Shown here: positions 49,493-59,223 of the stretch, one piece after another | Layout: each line of letters starts with the position of its first letter | Numbering within the stretch: position 1 is the stretch's first letter | Source of the DNA: Pseudomonas entomophila | GTDB lineage: Bacteria > Pseudomonadota > Gammaproteobacteria > Pseudomonadales > Pseudomonadaceae | NCBI RefSeq assembly: GCF_029478665.1 | Contig: NZ_JARPQB010000057.1 | Location: 1-60,669 of the forward strand | Direction: 5' to 3' | DNA length: 60,669 nt | Position numbers and translations under genes: made by a program | Notes under the pieces: generated by a model | Databases searched by the model: none | What the model was told of the DNA's origin: nothing | The model's input: only the letters and a program-made list of their open reading frames with translations

Positions 49493-49566
49493 GTAGGAGC
49501 GGCTTTAGCCGCGATGCGGTGCCTGGCACCCGCTGCGCGGGTGATCGCGGCTGAAGCCGCTCCTAC
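49493..49566. repeat. REP inside the ydc operon
   Basis: GTAGGAGCGGCTTTAGCCGC and a complement with one change, around a GCACCCGC/GCGGGTG hairpin. Placed between ydcS and ydcT, it could lower expression of the distal genes. Confidence 0.93.
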
Positions 49567-49612
49567 AGAGGTCATATCAGATCAATGGGTTGAATCTTGC
49601 TCCGGGGCGCTC

Positions 49613-50752
49613 CTATCGCCCGCCCATGATCGCAATGTAGTCCTGGGTCCAGCGGCTATAGGGCACGAACTTGCCCCCTTCGGCCTGCGGGGTCTTCCAG
49701 AAGGCGATCTTGTCGAAGTTGTCGAAGCCGTTGGTCTTGCAGCCCTCGGCCCCCAGCAGCTCACTGCCAGTACAGGCCGCCGGCACCGCTGGAAGCGAAC
49801 CGAACCAGGCTGCCACATCGCCTTGCACCTTCGGTTGCAGTGACCAGTCCATCCACTTGTAGGCGCAGTTGGGGTGCTTGGCCTCGCTGTGCAGCATGGT
49901 GGTGTCGGCCCAACCGGTGGCGCCTTCTTTCGGTACCACCGAAGCCACTGGCTGCTTGTCGGCCTGCAGCCCGTTGACCATGTAGCCCCAGGAGCTGGTG
50001 GCGACCACGCCCTCGTTCTTCACGTCGCTCATCTGCACCGTCGCGTCGTGCCAATAGCGATGGATCAGTGGTTGTTGCTGGCGCAACAGGTCGAGCACGG
50101 CCTTGTACTGTGTCTCGGTCAGCTCGTAAGGGTTCTGGATGCCCAGCTCGGGTTTGGCGGACTTGAGGTAGAGCGCCGCGTCGGCGATGTAGATCGGCCC
50201 GTCATAGGCCTGCACGCGGCCTTTGTTGGGTTTGCCGTCGGGCAGGTCCTGCGCTTCGAACACCACGCTCCAGCTGGTCGGCGCTTGCTTGAACACGTTG
50301 GTGTTGTACAGCAGCACGTTCGGGCCCCACTGGTAGGGGGTGCCGTACACCTGGTCCTTGACCACGTACCAGGCACCGTTGTGCAGGCGTGGGTCGAGGT
50401 TCTTCCAGTTGGGGATCAGCGCGGTATTGATCGGTTGCACGCGTTTGCCAACGATCAGCCGCAGCGAGGCGTCGCCCGAGGCGGTGACCAGGTCGTAGCC
50501 GCCCTTGGTCATCAGGCTGACCATCTCGTCGGAGGTGGCGGCTGTCTTTACGCTGACCTTGCAGCCGGTTTCCTTCTCGAAGCCGGTGACCCAGTCGTAG
50601 GCCTTGTCGCTTTCACCCCGTTCGATGTAGCCGGGCCAGGCGATGATATCCAGCTGCCCTTCACCGGCGCCGAGCTTGTCTGGCAGTTGGGCGGCCTGCA
50701 GGCTGGCAGTGGCCACCAGAGCGCCGAACAATACAGTCGTGTTCACTGACAT
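49613..50752 (-). CDS. ydcS: polyamine-type periplasmic binding protein YdcS
   Basis: A 379-residue solute-binding protein of the PotD/YdcS family. Signal peptide 1-20 (cleaved before AQLPDK), then a two-lobe domain starting LDIIAWPGYIERG. ATG 50752 has a GAGGGAA site. It binds putrescine or a related compound for YdcTUV. A 38-codon frame just upstream overlaps its start. Confidence 0.9.
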   Translation of the reverse strand: MSVNTTVLFGALVATASLQAAQLPDKLGAGEGQLDIIAWPGYIERGESDKAYDWVTGFEKETGCKVSVKTAATSDEMVSLMTKGGYDLVTASGDASLRLIVGKRVQPINTALIPNWKNLDPRLHNGAWYVVKDQVYGTPYQWGPNVLLYNTNVFKQAPTSWSVVFEAQDLPDGKPNKGRVQAYDGPIYIADAALYLKSAKPELGIQNPYELTETQYKAVLDLLRQQQPLIHRYWHDATVQMSDVKNEGVVATSSWGYMVNGLQADKQPVASVVPKEGATGWADTTMLHSEAKHPNCAYKWMDWSLQPKVQGDVAAWFGSLPAVPAACTGSELLGAEGCKTNGFDNFDKIAFWKTPQAEGGKFVPYSRWTQDYIAIMGGR

Positions 50753-50859
50753 GGTGTTCCCTCTTGCTGAGTCGCGTGGACGGGGGAGAGGTCGAGGCCG
50801 GGCATTGTCCAGGCTTCGAAACAGGCGAGGAAATGCCGGGGCAGACGCGGGTCGTTCAT
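50743..50859 (-). CDS. possible 38-codon leader ORF before ydcS
   Basis: The frame MNDPRLPRHFLACFEAWTMP, then GLDLSPVHATQQEGTPCQ, has an AAGG site 7 bases before its ATG and ends 9 bases inside ydcS in another frame. The ydcS ribosome site lies within it. It resembles no protein I know. It could couple or regulate translation of ydcS, or be chance. Confidence 0.4.
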   Translation of the reverse strand: MNDPRLPRHFLACFEAWTMPGLDLSPVHATQQEGTPCQ

Positions 50860-51012
50860 GGGCGGCCTTCTTGTTGGTCTTGATGGCCAGATCGAGTCTA
50901 GTTCGTTTTTTGTCGACTTCCCGCGCAACATTCGGAAGCATTTGCACGGGTGGCGAAGCGGCTGCCCGGGCCTACTCTGGGGGCCTCTTTTCCTACAGCG
51001 GAGACATGCCAG

Positions 51013-51699
51013 ATGAATACTCGGAGCCTGCTCGACCAACTGCTCAAATCGGGTCAGGAACTGCTCGGTAACCAGGCCGGCAAGGGCGTGGCCGGCAAGT
51101 CTGCTGGCAACAGCCTGGGCAGCCTGCTTTCCGGCGCGGGTGGCGGTGCGCTGGCAGCGGGCGCCATGGGCTTGCTGCTGGGCAGCAAGAAAGCGCGCAA
51201 GTATGGCGGCAAGGCCCTCACCTACGGTGGCCTCGCCGCGCTGGGCGTGCTGGCCTACAAGGCCTACGGCAACTGGCAGGCGCGCCAGGGGGCGGGCAAC
51301 CACGAGCCGCAGACGCTGGACCGCCTGCCGCCGGCCCAGGTCGAGCAGCACAGTCAGGCGGTGCTGCGTGCGTTGGTGGCGGCGGCCAAGTCCGACGGCC
51401 ACATCGACGAGCGTGAGCGGGCGTTGATCGAGGGGGAGTTCACCCGCCTGGACAGTAGCCAGGAACTCCAGCACTGGTTGCACGCCGAACTGAACAAGCC
51501 ATTGGACCCGTCCGAAGTGGCCCGTGCCGCGCAAACACCGGAAATGGCTGCCGAGATGTACCTGGCCAGTGTGATGATGGTCGATCAGGAGAACTTCATG
51601 GAGCGCGCCTACCTCGATGAGCTGGCACGGCAACTGCGTCTAGACCCGGCGCTGCGCCAGGAACTGGAAAACCAGGTCAGGCTTGCCGCAGGTCAGTGA
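51013..51699 (+). CDS. DUF533 (YebE/TerB-like) protein
   Basis: A 228-residue protein with a glycine-rich N-terminal half (25-60), one membrane helix (about 72-88) and a TerB-like helical acidic domain (about 112-225, AAKSDGHIDERERALIEGEF). This is the YebE/DUF533 arrangement; function is unknown, with membrane association and envelope stress links in relatives. ATG 51013 has a weak site. It has its own transcription unit. Confidence 0.85.
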   Translation: MNTRSLLDQLLKSGQELLGNQAGKGVAGKSAGNSLGSLLSGAGGGALAAGAMGLLLGSKKARKYGGKALTYGGLAALGVLAYKAYGNWQARQGAGNHEPQTLDRLPPAQVEQHSQAVLRALVAAAKSDGHIDERERALIEGEFTRLDSSQELQHWLHAELNKPLDPSEVARAAQTPEMAAEMYLASVMMVDQENFMERAYLDELARQLRLDPALRQELENQVRLAAGQ

Positions 51700-51827
51700 G
51701 CTGGCATTTGGCCAATTCGTCAGGCATGGATGCCTGAATCTATCCGTATTCAGCCGTAAATGCGTAGGAAGCCTGGGCTATACTTCGGCGATTTTTCCCG
51801 CTCGTATCGAATTCCTGAGGGCTGAAT

Positions 51828-53450
51828 GTGAAGAACTGGACCTTGCGCCAACGGATCCTGGCAAGTTTCGCCGTGATCATCGCCATCATGCTGCTGATGA
51901 TCGTGGCCGCCTATTCCCGGCTGGTGGCGATCGAGTCCAGCGAAGAGGCGGTGGGGTCCGACAGCATTCCCGGTGTCTATTACAGCTCGATGATCCGCAG
52001 CGCCTGGGTCGACAGCTATGTCACCAGCCAACAGCTGGTGGGGTTGTCGAACCACCGGGAGTTCACCTCGGCGGACATCGAACTGTTCAAGAGTTTCGAC
52101 GACCGTCTCAAGCAGCACATGGCCAGCTACCAGGCGACCATTCGCGACAAGGACGACCAGGTTGCCTTCGACGAATTCACCAAGCTCGAGGAGGCTTACG
52201 TGAAGATCGTCGACCAGGTGTTGGACGCGTATCGGCAGAAAAACTATGCCGAGGCTCAACGCCTGATCATCGATGTGCTCACACCCGCCTGGGTGGATGG
52301 GCGCAAGCACCTGAACGGGGTGATCGAGCGCAACCGTGAATCGGCCGATGCGGCGACCAACGATATCGTCAGCTCCGTGGCCACCGCCAAGGGCAGCATG
52401 ATCGTCTCGCTGCTGCTGGCGATCATTGCCGCTGGCATCTGCGGCCTGTTGCTGTTGCGCGCTATCACCGCGCCCATGCAGCGTATCGTCCATGCTCTGG
52501 ACAAGCTGCGCTCGGGCGACCTGAGCATGCGCCTGGCGTTGGACCGCAAGGATGAGTTCGGCGCCATCGAAGGGGGCTTCAACGAGATGGCCGAGTCCCT
52601 GGCCAACCTCGTGGCCCAGGCCCAGCGCTCGTCGGTGCAGGTGACCACCTCGGTCACCGAAATCGCCGCCACCTCCAAGCAGCAGCAGGCCACGGCCACC
52701 GAAACCGCGGCCACCACCACCGAAATCGGCGCGACTTCGCGGGAAATCGCCGCCACCTCGCGCGACCTGGTGCGCACCATGACCGAGGTCACTTCGTCGG
52801 CCGACCAGGCCTCGAGCCTCGCTGGCTCCGGCCAGCAAGGCCTGGCCCGCATGGAGGAAACCATGCACCAGGTGATGGGCGCCGCCGACCTGGTCAATGC
52901 CAAGCTGGCGATCCTCAACGAGAAGGCCAGCAACATCAACCAGGTGGTAGTGACCATCGTCAAGGTCGCCGACCAGACCAACCTGCTGTCGCTCAACGCC
53001 GCCATCGAGGCGGAAAAGGCCGGCGAATACGGGCGTGGTTTCGCCGTGGTGGCCACCGAGGTGCGCCGCCTCGCCGACCAGACCGCCGTTGCCACCTACG
53101 ACATCGAACAGATGGTGCGCGAAATCCAGTCAGCGGTCTCGGCCGGGGTGATGGGCATGGACAAGTTCTCCGAGGAAGTGCGCCGTGGCATGTTCGAGGT
53201 ACAGCAGGTAGGCGAACAATTGGGCCAGATCATTCATCAGGTCCAGGCCTTGGCCCCGCGGGTGTTGATGGTCAACGAAGGCATGCAGGCCCAGGCCACG
53301 GGCGCCGAACAGATCAACCAGGCCCTGGCCCAGCTCAGCGACGCCAGCACCCAGACCGTCGAGTCGTTGCGCCAGGCCAGTTTTGCCATCGACGAACTGA
53401 GCCAGGTGGCCACCGGCCTGCGTGGCGGTGTGTCGCGCTTCAAAGTCTGA
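51828..53450 (+). CDS. wspA: surface-sensing chemoreceptor WspA
   Basis: A 540-residue methyl-accepting protein. TM1 (about 12-30), a periplasmic four-helix bundle (31-188), TM2 (about 189-208), HAMP (209-262) and a signalling domain with tip LLSLNAAIEAEKAGEYGRGF (about 385-404) are in order. It begins at GTG with a GAGG site. It detects surface contact and drives WspE, setting c-di-GMP through WspR. First gene of wspABCDEFR. Confidence 0.95.
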   Translation: MKNWTLRQRILASFAVIIAIMLLMIVAAYSRLVAIESSEEAVGSDSIPGVYYSSMIRSAWVDSYVTSQQLVGLSNHREFTSADIELFKSFDDRLKQHMASYQATIRDKDDQVAFDEFTKLEEAYVKIVDQVLDAYRQKNYAEAQRLIIDVLTPAWVDGRKHLNGVIERNRESADAATNDIVSSVATAKGSMIVSLLLAIIAAGICGLLLLRAITAPMQRIVHALDKLRSGDLSMRLALDRKDEFGAIEGGFNEMAESLANLVAQAQRSSVQVTTSVTEIAATSKQQQATATETAATTTEIGATSREIAATSRDLVRTMTEVTSSADQASSLAGSGQQGLARMEETMHQVMGAADLVNAKLAILNEKASNINQVVVTIVKVADQTNLLSLNAAIEAEKAGEYGRGFAVVATEVRRLADQTAVATYDIEQMVREIQSAVSAGVMGMDKFSEEVRRGMFEVQQVGEQLGQIIHQVQALAPRVLMVNEGMQAQATGAEQINQALAQLSDASTQTVESLRQASFAIDELSQVATGLRGGVSRFKV

Positions 53451-53455
53451 CGACG

Positions 53456-53977
53456 ATGAACGACCTGCACCCCCGTGAAACGCGCGCGGCCGTTGGCAAG
53501 GGCGCGCTCTACCTGCAGTTTCGCATTGCCGAGCAACGCTTTGCCCTCGACGTGCGCGAGGTGATCGAGGTGTTGCCGCGACGTGCACTCAAACCTATCG
53601 CCCAGGCGCCGTCCTGGGTCGTCGGTGTGCTTGCCCACCGCGGCGCGCTGATTCCAGTGATCGACCTGTCGGCCCTGAGCTTCGGTGTCGCGGCGCCCGC
53701 GCGCGGCAGCACGCGCCTGGTGCTGGTGCATTACCGCGCCGACCCGTTGCGCCCCGACCTGCAACTGGGGCTGGTGCTGGAGCAGGCCACCGATACCCTG
53801 CGCTGCCAGCCCGATGAGTTCCAGCCCTATGGCCTGGACAACGCGGATGCCCCTTATCTGGGGCCGGTGCGCCAGGACAGCCAAGGGTTGCTGCAGCGAA
53901 TCAGTGTCGACGTCCTGCTCCCGCCCGCTGTCCGTGAGCTGCTGTATCCCGCCGAGAACGGGCAGGTGCCAGCATGA
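53456..53977 (+). CDS. wspB: CheW-like adaptor WspB
   Basis: A 173-residue CheW-domain protein (LYLQFRIAEQRFALDVREVIEVLP, VVGVLAHRGALIPVIDL). It links WspA to the kinase WspE. It starts 5 bases after wspA and overlaps wspC by 4 bases. Confidence 0.93.
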   Translation: MNDLHPRETRAAVGKGALYLQFRIAEQRFALDVREVIEVLPRRALKPIAQAPSWVVGVLAHRGALIPVIDLSALSFGVAAPARGSTRLVLVHYRADPLRPDLQLGLVLEQATDTLRCQPDEFQPYGLDNADAPYLGPVRQDSQGLLQRISVDVLLPPAVRELLYPAENGQVPA

Positions 53978-55218
53978 GCGAGCAACGGTTCTTCCGCTTT
54001 CTGCGCGAGCGCATCGGCCTGGATGTGGAGTCGGTGGGGGCTCCGATGATCGAGCGTGCCTTGCAGCAGCGCTGTGTCGCGGTGCTGGCGGCGGACCTGG
54101 ACGACTATTGGCTGCGCCTGCAGCAATCAACCGAGGAACAGCAAGCGCTGATCGAGGCGGTCATCGTCCCGGAAACCTGGTTCTTCCGCTATCCCGAATC
54201 GTTCGGCGCCCTGGTTGGCCTGGCCCACAAGCGAGTGGCCGAACTGGCTGGGACACGCCCCTTGCGTATCCTCAGCCTGCCCTGCTCGACCGGCGAGGAG
54301 CCCTATTCGATTGCGATGGCCCTGCTCGACGGAGGCGTCGCCCCAGCTGCGTTTCGCATCGATGGCATGGACATCAGCCCCAACTCCGTGGCCAAGGCGC
54401 TGCAGGGGGACTATGGCCGCAACTCGTTCCGTGGCAGTGACCTGGCGTTTCGTGAGCGGCATTTCAGTACGCTCGCAGAGCTGCAGCGTATCAATGAGCG
54501 CGTGCGCCAACAGGTCAACCTGCAGGTGGGCAACGTGCTGGACCCTGCGCTCAAGAGCCGTGACGGCCTGTACGACTTCGTGTTCTGCCGCAACCTGCTG
54601 ATCTATTTCGATGTGCCGACCCAGCAGCGGGTGTTCGAGGTGCTCAAGCACCTCATTCATGCCCATGGCGTGCTGTTCATCGGCCCGGCCGAGGGTAGCC
54701 TGCTGGCGCGCCTGGGCATGCGGCCACTGGGGATCGCCCAGTCGTTCGCCTACGTGCGCCAGGAACCGGTGCCCGCCGCGCCGGTAAGCCGTTCGCTACC
54801 GGCGGTGCGACCGATCGCACCGCCGCCGAAAGTGGTCGTGCTGCCAACCCGCAGCGTCAGGCCGACTCCCGCGCTGACGCCGACCATCGAGCCCCACGAG
54901 AGCGAGGCGCAGTTGCTGGGCGCTATTGCCCGCCATGCCAACACCGGTGACAGCGAGCAGGCCAGGGCCAGCTGTGAGCGCTATCTTCGCCAGCACGCGC
55001 CCAAGGCGCAGGTCTACTACTGGCTGGGCCTGCTCAGCGACACCGAAGGCGATGCCACGCAGGCCATCACCCATTACCGCAAGGCCCTCTACCTGGAACC
55101 CCAGCACGCGGAAACCCTCGCGCACCTGGCCGCGCTGCTGGCTTCGCAGGGCGACGAGGCGGGCGCGCGGCGCTTGCAGGAGCGCGCGGCCCGGGCGGGA
55201 AGGGAGTCTGAACGATGA
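53974..55218 (+). CDS. wspC: CheR-type methyltransferase WspC
   Basis: A 414-residue protein. The CheR N-terminal helical domain and SAM domain (1-260, LSLPCSTGEEPYSIAM and FVFCRNLLIYFD) are followed by a Pro-rich linker (265-300) and a TPR region (about 310-410). It methylates WspA. Overlaps wspB and wspD by 4 bases. Confidence 0.94.
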   Translation: MSEQRFFRFLRERIGLDVESVGAPMIERALQQRCVAVLAADLDDYWLRLQQSTEEQQALIEAVIVPETWFFRYPESFGALVGLAHKRVAELAGTRPLRILSLPCSTGEEPYSIAMALLDGGVAPAAFRIDGMDISPNSVAKALQGDYGRNSFRGSDLAFRERHFSTLAELQRINERVRQQVNLQVGNVLDPALKSRDGLYDFVFCRNLLIYFDVPTQQRVFEVLKHLIHAHGVLFIGPAEGSLLARLGMRPLGIAQSFAYVRQEPVPAAPVSRSLPAVRPIAPPPKVVVLPTRSVRPTPALTPTIEPHESEAQLLGAIARHANTGDSEQARASCERYLRQHAPKAQVYYWLGLLSDTEGDATQAITHYRKALYLEPQHAETLAHLAALLASQGDEAGARRLQERAARAGRESER

Positions 55219-55880
55219 GTGGCGGATACCAGATGCATCTGATCGCCCGCGATGACGAGGTCATCGACGATTGCTGGAACCGTATCGGCGTGCGCGGCGA
55301 CAAGCGGTGCCCGTTGCTGGAACGGCATGTCCACTGCCGCAATTGCGAAGTGTATGCCGCCGCGGCCACCCGCCTGCTGGATCGCTATGCGTTGATCGAG
55401 GGGGAGGACGTCGAGGCGAGCGTCGTGGAGGAGGTCGCTGTCGGCCGCTCCATGCTGCTGTTCCGTCTGGGTGAGGAATGGCTGGCCCTGGCGACCGCGT
55501 GCCTGGCCGAAATCGCCCCGCAACAGCAGGTGCATTCGCTGCCGCACCAGCGCTCGCGGGTGCTGCAGGGCGTTGCCAACGTGCGCGGAGCACTGGTGCC
55601 TTGCCTGTCGCTGGCCGACCTGCTGGGCGTGCCGCCCGAGGCAACTGTCGAGCGCAATGGGCGGGTGCTGCCGAGAATGCTGATTCTTGCGGCCGACGGC
55701 GGGCCGGTGGTGGTGCCGGTGGATGAAATCGATGGTATTCACCGGCTGGATCCGGCCCGCATGGAGACGGGCCGCGATACCGCGCACTTCACTGCCGCTG
55801 TCCTGCAATGGCGAGGGCGCAGCGTGCGTGTCCTGGACGAGCAACATCTACTGTCTGCCGTGAAGCGGAGCCTGTCATGA
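55215..55880 (+). CDS. wspD: CheW-like adaptor WspD
   Basis: A 221-residue protein: an extra N-terminal region with a Cys-rich patch (CPLLERHVHCRNCEVY, about 34-49), then a CheW domain (70-215). Second adaptor for the WspA-WspE array. Overlaps wspC and wspE by 4 bases. Confidence 0.93.
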   Translation: MSGGYQMHLIARDDEVIDDCWNRIGVRGDKRCPLLERHVHCRNCEVYAAAATRLLDRYALIEGEDVEASVVEEVAVGRSMLLFRLGEEWLALATACLAEIAPQQQVHSLPHQRSRVLQGVANVRGALVPCLSLADLLGVPPEATVERNGRVLPRMLILAADGGPVVVPVDEIDGIHRLDPARMETGRDTAHFTAAVLQWRGRSVRVLDEQHLLSAVKRSLS

Positions 55881-58162
55881 CCCCGGAGCAAATGCGCGAC
55901 GCATCGCTGCTCGAACTGTTCAGCCTGGAAGCCGAGGCCCAGACCCAGGTACTCAGTGCCGGCCTGATGGCCCTGGAGCGCAACCCTGCCCAACCGGACC
56001 AGCTGGAAGCCTGCATGCGTGCGGCCCATTCGCTCAAGGGCGCGGCGCGGATCGTTGGCATCGATGCGGGGGTCAGCGTGGCCCACGTCATGGAAGACTG
56101 CCTGGTGGCCGCCCAGGAAGGGCGTCTGGTGTTGCGCCCCGAGCATATCGACGCCTTGCTGCAGGGGACCGATCTGCTGATGCGCATCGCCACGCCAGGC
56201 GACCTGGGCAGCGAAGCCGCGGTCCCGGCGTTCCTGGTACAGCTGTCCGGCCTGTTGGCACCGACGACGGCTGTCGTGCCCCCGACGCTGCCACCTCTGC
56301 CGAGCGCAGCTGTCGAACCTTCGCCGCCGACGCCCATTGTTTCGGCACCAGAGCCTGTCGTCGACGCCGAGCCTGTTGCCGCGTCGAAGGCCGGCAAGCG
56401 AGCGGGCGACGGTGGTGAGCGGGTCTTGCGGGTGACCGCCGACCGACTGAACAGCCTGCTCGACCTGTCGAGCAAGTCACTGGTGGAGACCCAGCGCCTG
56501 AAGCCTTACCTGGCCACCCTGCAGCGCCTCAAGCGCATGCATGGCCAGGGCATCCGCGCGCTGGATGGCCTGAAGACCCAGCTCGAAGGCAGCGGGCAGG
56601 GCCCGGAAGTGCTCGAAGCCCTGGCGCAGACCCAGCAGTTGCTGGCAGAAACCCAGCAGATCCTGCTACAGCAGGCCACCGACCTCGACGAATTCGGTTG
56701 GCAGGCCAGCCAGCGTGCACAACTGTTGTACGATACCGCGCTGGCCTGCCGCATGCGCCCCTTCGCCGACGTGCTGACCGGGCAGAGTCGCATGGTCCGT
56801 GACCTGGGGCGCTCGCTGGACAAACCGGTGCGCCTGGTCGTCGAAGGCGAGAAGACCCAGGTCGACCGCGATGTGTTGGAAAAACTCGAAGCACCGTTGA
56901 CGCACTTGCTGCGCAATGCCGTCGACCACGGTATCGAGTTGCCCGAGCGGCGCCTGCTGGCGGGCAAGCCGAGCGATGGCACCGTGCGCCTGCGCGCCTC
57001 GCACCAGGCCGGCCTGCTGATTCTCGAGTTATCCGATGACGGTGCCGGTATCGACCTGGAGTGCTTGCGCCAGAGCATCGTCGAACGCGCGCTGTCGCCG
57101 GCCGAGACCGTGGCGCAGATGAGCGAGGCAGAGTTGCTGACGTTCCTGTTCCTGCCCGGCTTCAGCCTGCGCGATACCGTCACCGAGGTCTCCGGCCGTG
57201 GTGTCGGCCTGGATGCGGTGCAACATATGGTGCGCGAACTGCGTGGCTCGATCGAACTGACCCAGGTGGCAGGGCAGGGCTGCTGCTTCCATCTGGAAGT
57301 GCCGCTGACCTTGTCGGTGGTGCGCAGCCTGGTGGTTGAGGTGGGCGGTGAAGCCTACGCCTTCCCGCTGGCCCACATCGAGCGCACCCTCGATGTGCCG
57401 ACCGAGGCCATCGTGCAGATCGAGGGGCGCCAGCATTTCTGGCACGAAGATCGCCATATCGGCTTGGTGGCCGCCAGCCAGTTGCTCAACCGGCCTGCCG
57501 CCCAGGACCCGGGGCAAGGCTTGCGGGTGGTGGTGATCCGCGAGCGTGAGCAGCTCTATGGTGTGGCGGTGGAGCGCCTGATCGGTGAGCGCGTGCTGGT
57601 GGTGATGCCGCTCGATCCGCGCCTTGGCAAGGTCCAGGACATTTCCGCCGGGGCCTTGCTCGACGATGGTTCGGTCGTGCTGATCATCGATGTCGAAGAT
57701 TTGCTGCGCTCGGTGGACAAGCTGCTCAGCACCGGCCGCCTGGAGCGTATCGAGCGCGGTGCCAAGGGCGGCAAGGGGGTGGCGCGCAAGCGCATTCTGG
57801 TGGTCGACGACTCGCTCACCGTGCGCGAGTTGCAGCGCAAGTTGCTGGGTAACCGGGGGTACGAAGTGGCCGTGGCGGTGGACGGCATGGACGGTTGGAA
57901 CGCCCTGCGCAGTGATGACTTCGACCTGCTGATCACCGATATCGACATGCCGCGCATGGATGGCATCGAGCTGGTGACCCTGGTGCGCCGCGATCATCGC
58001 CTGCAGTCCCTGCCGGTGATGGTGGTGTCCTACAAGGACCGCGAAGAGGATCGCCGCCGTGGACTGGATGCCGGCGCCGACTATTATCTGGCCAAGGCCA
58101 GCTTCCATGACGATGCGTTGCTGGATGCCGTCGTGGAGCTGATTGGAGGTGCGCAGGGATGA
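55877..58162 (+). CDS. wspE: hybrid CheA-type kinase WspE
   Basis: A 761-residue hybrid kinase. It has an HPt domain (phospho-acceptor His51 in AAHSLKGAARIVG), a linker, a dimerisation region (about 175-270), a CheA HATPase domain with NAVDHGIE and GRGVGLDAV, a CheW regulatory domain and a C-terminal receiver (about 635-757, ITDIDMPRMDG). It phosphorylates WspR and WspF. Starts in the wspD stop (ATGA). Confidence 0.95.
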   Translation: MTPEQMRDASLLELFSLEAEAQTQVLSAGLMALERNPAQPDQLEACMRAAHSLKGAARIVGIDAGVSVAHVMEDCLVAAQEGRLVLRPEHIDALLQGTDLLMRIATPGDLGSEAAVPAFLVQLSGLLAPTTAVVPPTLPPLPSAAVEPSPPTPIVSAPEPVVDAEPVAASKAGKRAGDGGERVLRVTADRLNSLLDLSSKSLVETQRLKPYLATLQRLKRMHGQGIRALDGLKTQLEGSGQGPEVLEALAQTQQLLAETQQILLQQATDLDEFGWQASQRAQLLYDTALACRMRPFADVLTGQSRMVRDLGRSLDKPVRLVVEGEKTQVDRDVLEKLEAPLTHLLRNAVDHGIELPERRLLAGKPSDGTVRLRASHQAGLLILELSDDGAGIDLECLRQSIVERALSPAETVAQMSEAELLTFLFLPGFSLRDTVTEVSGRGVGLDAVQHMVRELRGSIELTQVAGQGCCFHLEVPLTLSVVRSLVVEVGGEAYAFPLAHIERTLDVPTEAIVQIEGRQHFWHEDRHIGLVAASQLLNRPAAQDPGQGLRVVVIREREQLYGVAVERLIGERVLVVMPLDPRLGKVQDISAGALLDDGSVVLIIDVEDLLRSVDKLLSTGRLERIERGAKGGKGVARKRILVVDDSLTVRELQRKLLGNRGYEVAVAVDGMDGWNALRSDDFDLLITDIDMPRMDGIELVTLVRRDHRLQSLPVMVVSYKDREEDRRRGLDAGADYYLAKASFHDDALLDAVVELIGGAQG

Positions 58163-59172
58163 AGATCGCCATCGTCAACGACATGCCCATGGCCGTGGAG
58201 GCCCTGCGCCGGGCGCTGGCGTTCGAGCCGGCGCACCAGGTGATCTGGGTCGCCGGCAATGGTGCCGAGGCGGTGCAACGCTGTGCCGAGCAGACCCCGG
58301 ACCTGATCCTCATGGACCTGATCATGCCGGTGATGGATGGCGTCGAGGCCACGCGTCGAATCATGGCCGAAACCCCATGCGCCATCGTGATCGTCACCGT
58401 CGACCGCAAGCAGAACGTGCACCGGGTGTTCGAAGCCATGGGCCACGGCGCCCTCGACGTGGTCGACACTCCGGCGCTGGGCGCGGGGGATGCCCGGGAG
58501 GCCGCAGCACCGCTGTTACGCAAGATCCTCAATATCGGTTGGCTTATCGGGCAACAACGGCCCAGCGCTCCCCGCGCCGTGGCCGCGCCATTGCGCGAGG
58601 CTTCCCAGCGCCGCGGCCTGGTGGCCATTGGCTCTTCGGCGGGCGGTCCGGCGGCGCTGGAGGTGCTGCTCAAGGGGCTGCCGCGCGAGTTCCCGGCGGC
58701 CATCGTGCTGGTGCAGCATGTCGACCAGGTGTTCGCCGCCGGCATGGCCGAATGGCTCAGCAGCGCCTCGGGGCTGCCGGTGCGTCTGGCCCGGGAGGGC
58801 GAGCCGCCGCAGCCGGGGCAGGTGCTGCTGGCCGGCACCAACCACCATATCCGCCTGCTGCAGAACGGCCAGCTGGCCTACACTGCCGAGCCGGTCAACG
58901 AAATCTACCGGCCTTCGATCGATGTGTTCTTCGAAAGCGTCGCGCGCTACTGGTCGGGCGAGGCGGTGGGCGTGCTGCTCACCGGCATGGGCCGCGATGG
59001 CGCCCAGGGCCTGAAACTGATGCGCCAGCAGGGTTTCCTCACCATCGCCCAGGACCAGCAGAGCAGTGCGGTGTACGGCATGCCCAAGGCTGCCGCGGCC
59101 ATCGACGCGGCCGTGGAAATTCGCCCGCTGGAGCGAATCGCCGGACGACTGATGGAAATCTTTTCGAAATGA
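58159..59172 (+). CDS. wspF: CheB-type methylesterase WspF
   Basis: A 337-residue protein: receiver domain (1-120, LILMDLIMPVMDG) and methylesterase domain (about 150-330) with Ser in GSSAGGP, His in VQHVDQ and Asp in GMGRDGAQ. It demethylates WspA and adapts the pathway. Loss of WspF gives constant WspR activity and wrinkled colonies in other Pseudomonas; here the gene looks intact. Confidence 0.95.
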   Translation: MKIAIVNDMPMAVEALRRALAFEPAHQVIWVAGNGAEAVQRCAEQTPDLILMDLIMPVMDGVEATRRIMAETPCAIVIVTVDRKQNVHRVFEAMGHGALDVVDTPALGAGDAREAAAPLLRKILNIGWLIGQQRPSAPRAVAAPLREASQRRGLVAIGSSAGGPAALEVLLKGLPREFPAAIVLVQHVDQVFAAGMAEWLSSASGLPVRLAREGEPPQPGQVLLAGTNHHIRLLQNGQLAYTAEPVNEIYRPSIDVFFESVARYWSGEAVGVLLTGMGRDGAQGLKLMRQQGFLTIAQDQQSSAVYGMPKAAAAIDAAVEIRPLERIAGRLMEIFSK

Positions 59173-59223
59173 CGATATGTATTGAGTCACGCCGCCTGGC
59201 CGGTAGTGATCTGGTGACTAGGG

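Noticed and set aside
50860..51633. Long upstream extension of the leader frame before ydcS
   Set aside because: The extension is antisense to the DUF533 gene; only the last 38 codons have a plausible start.
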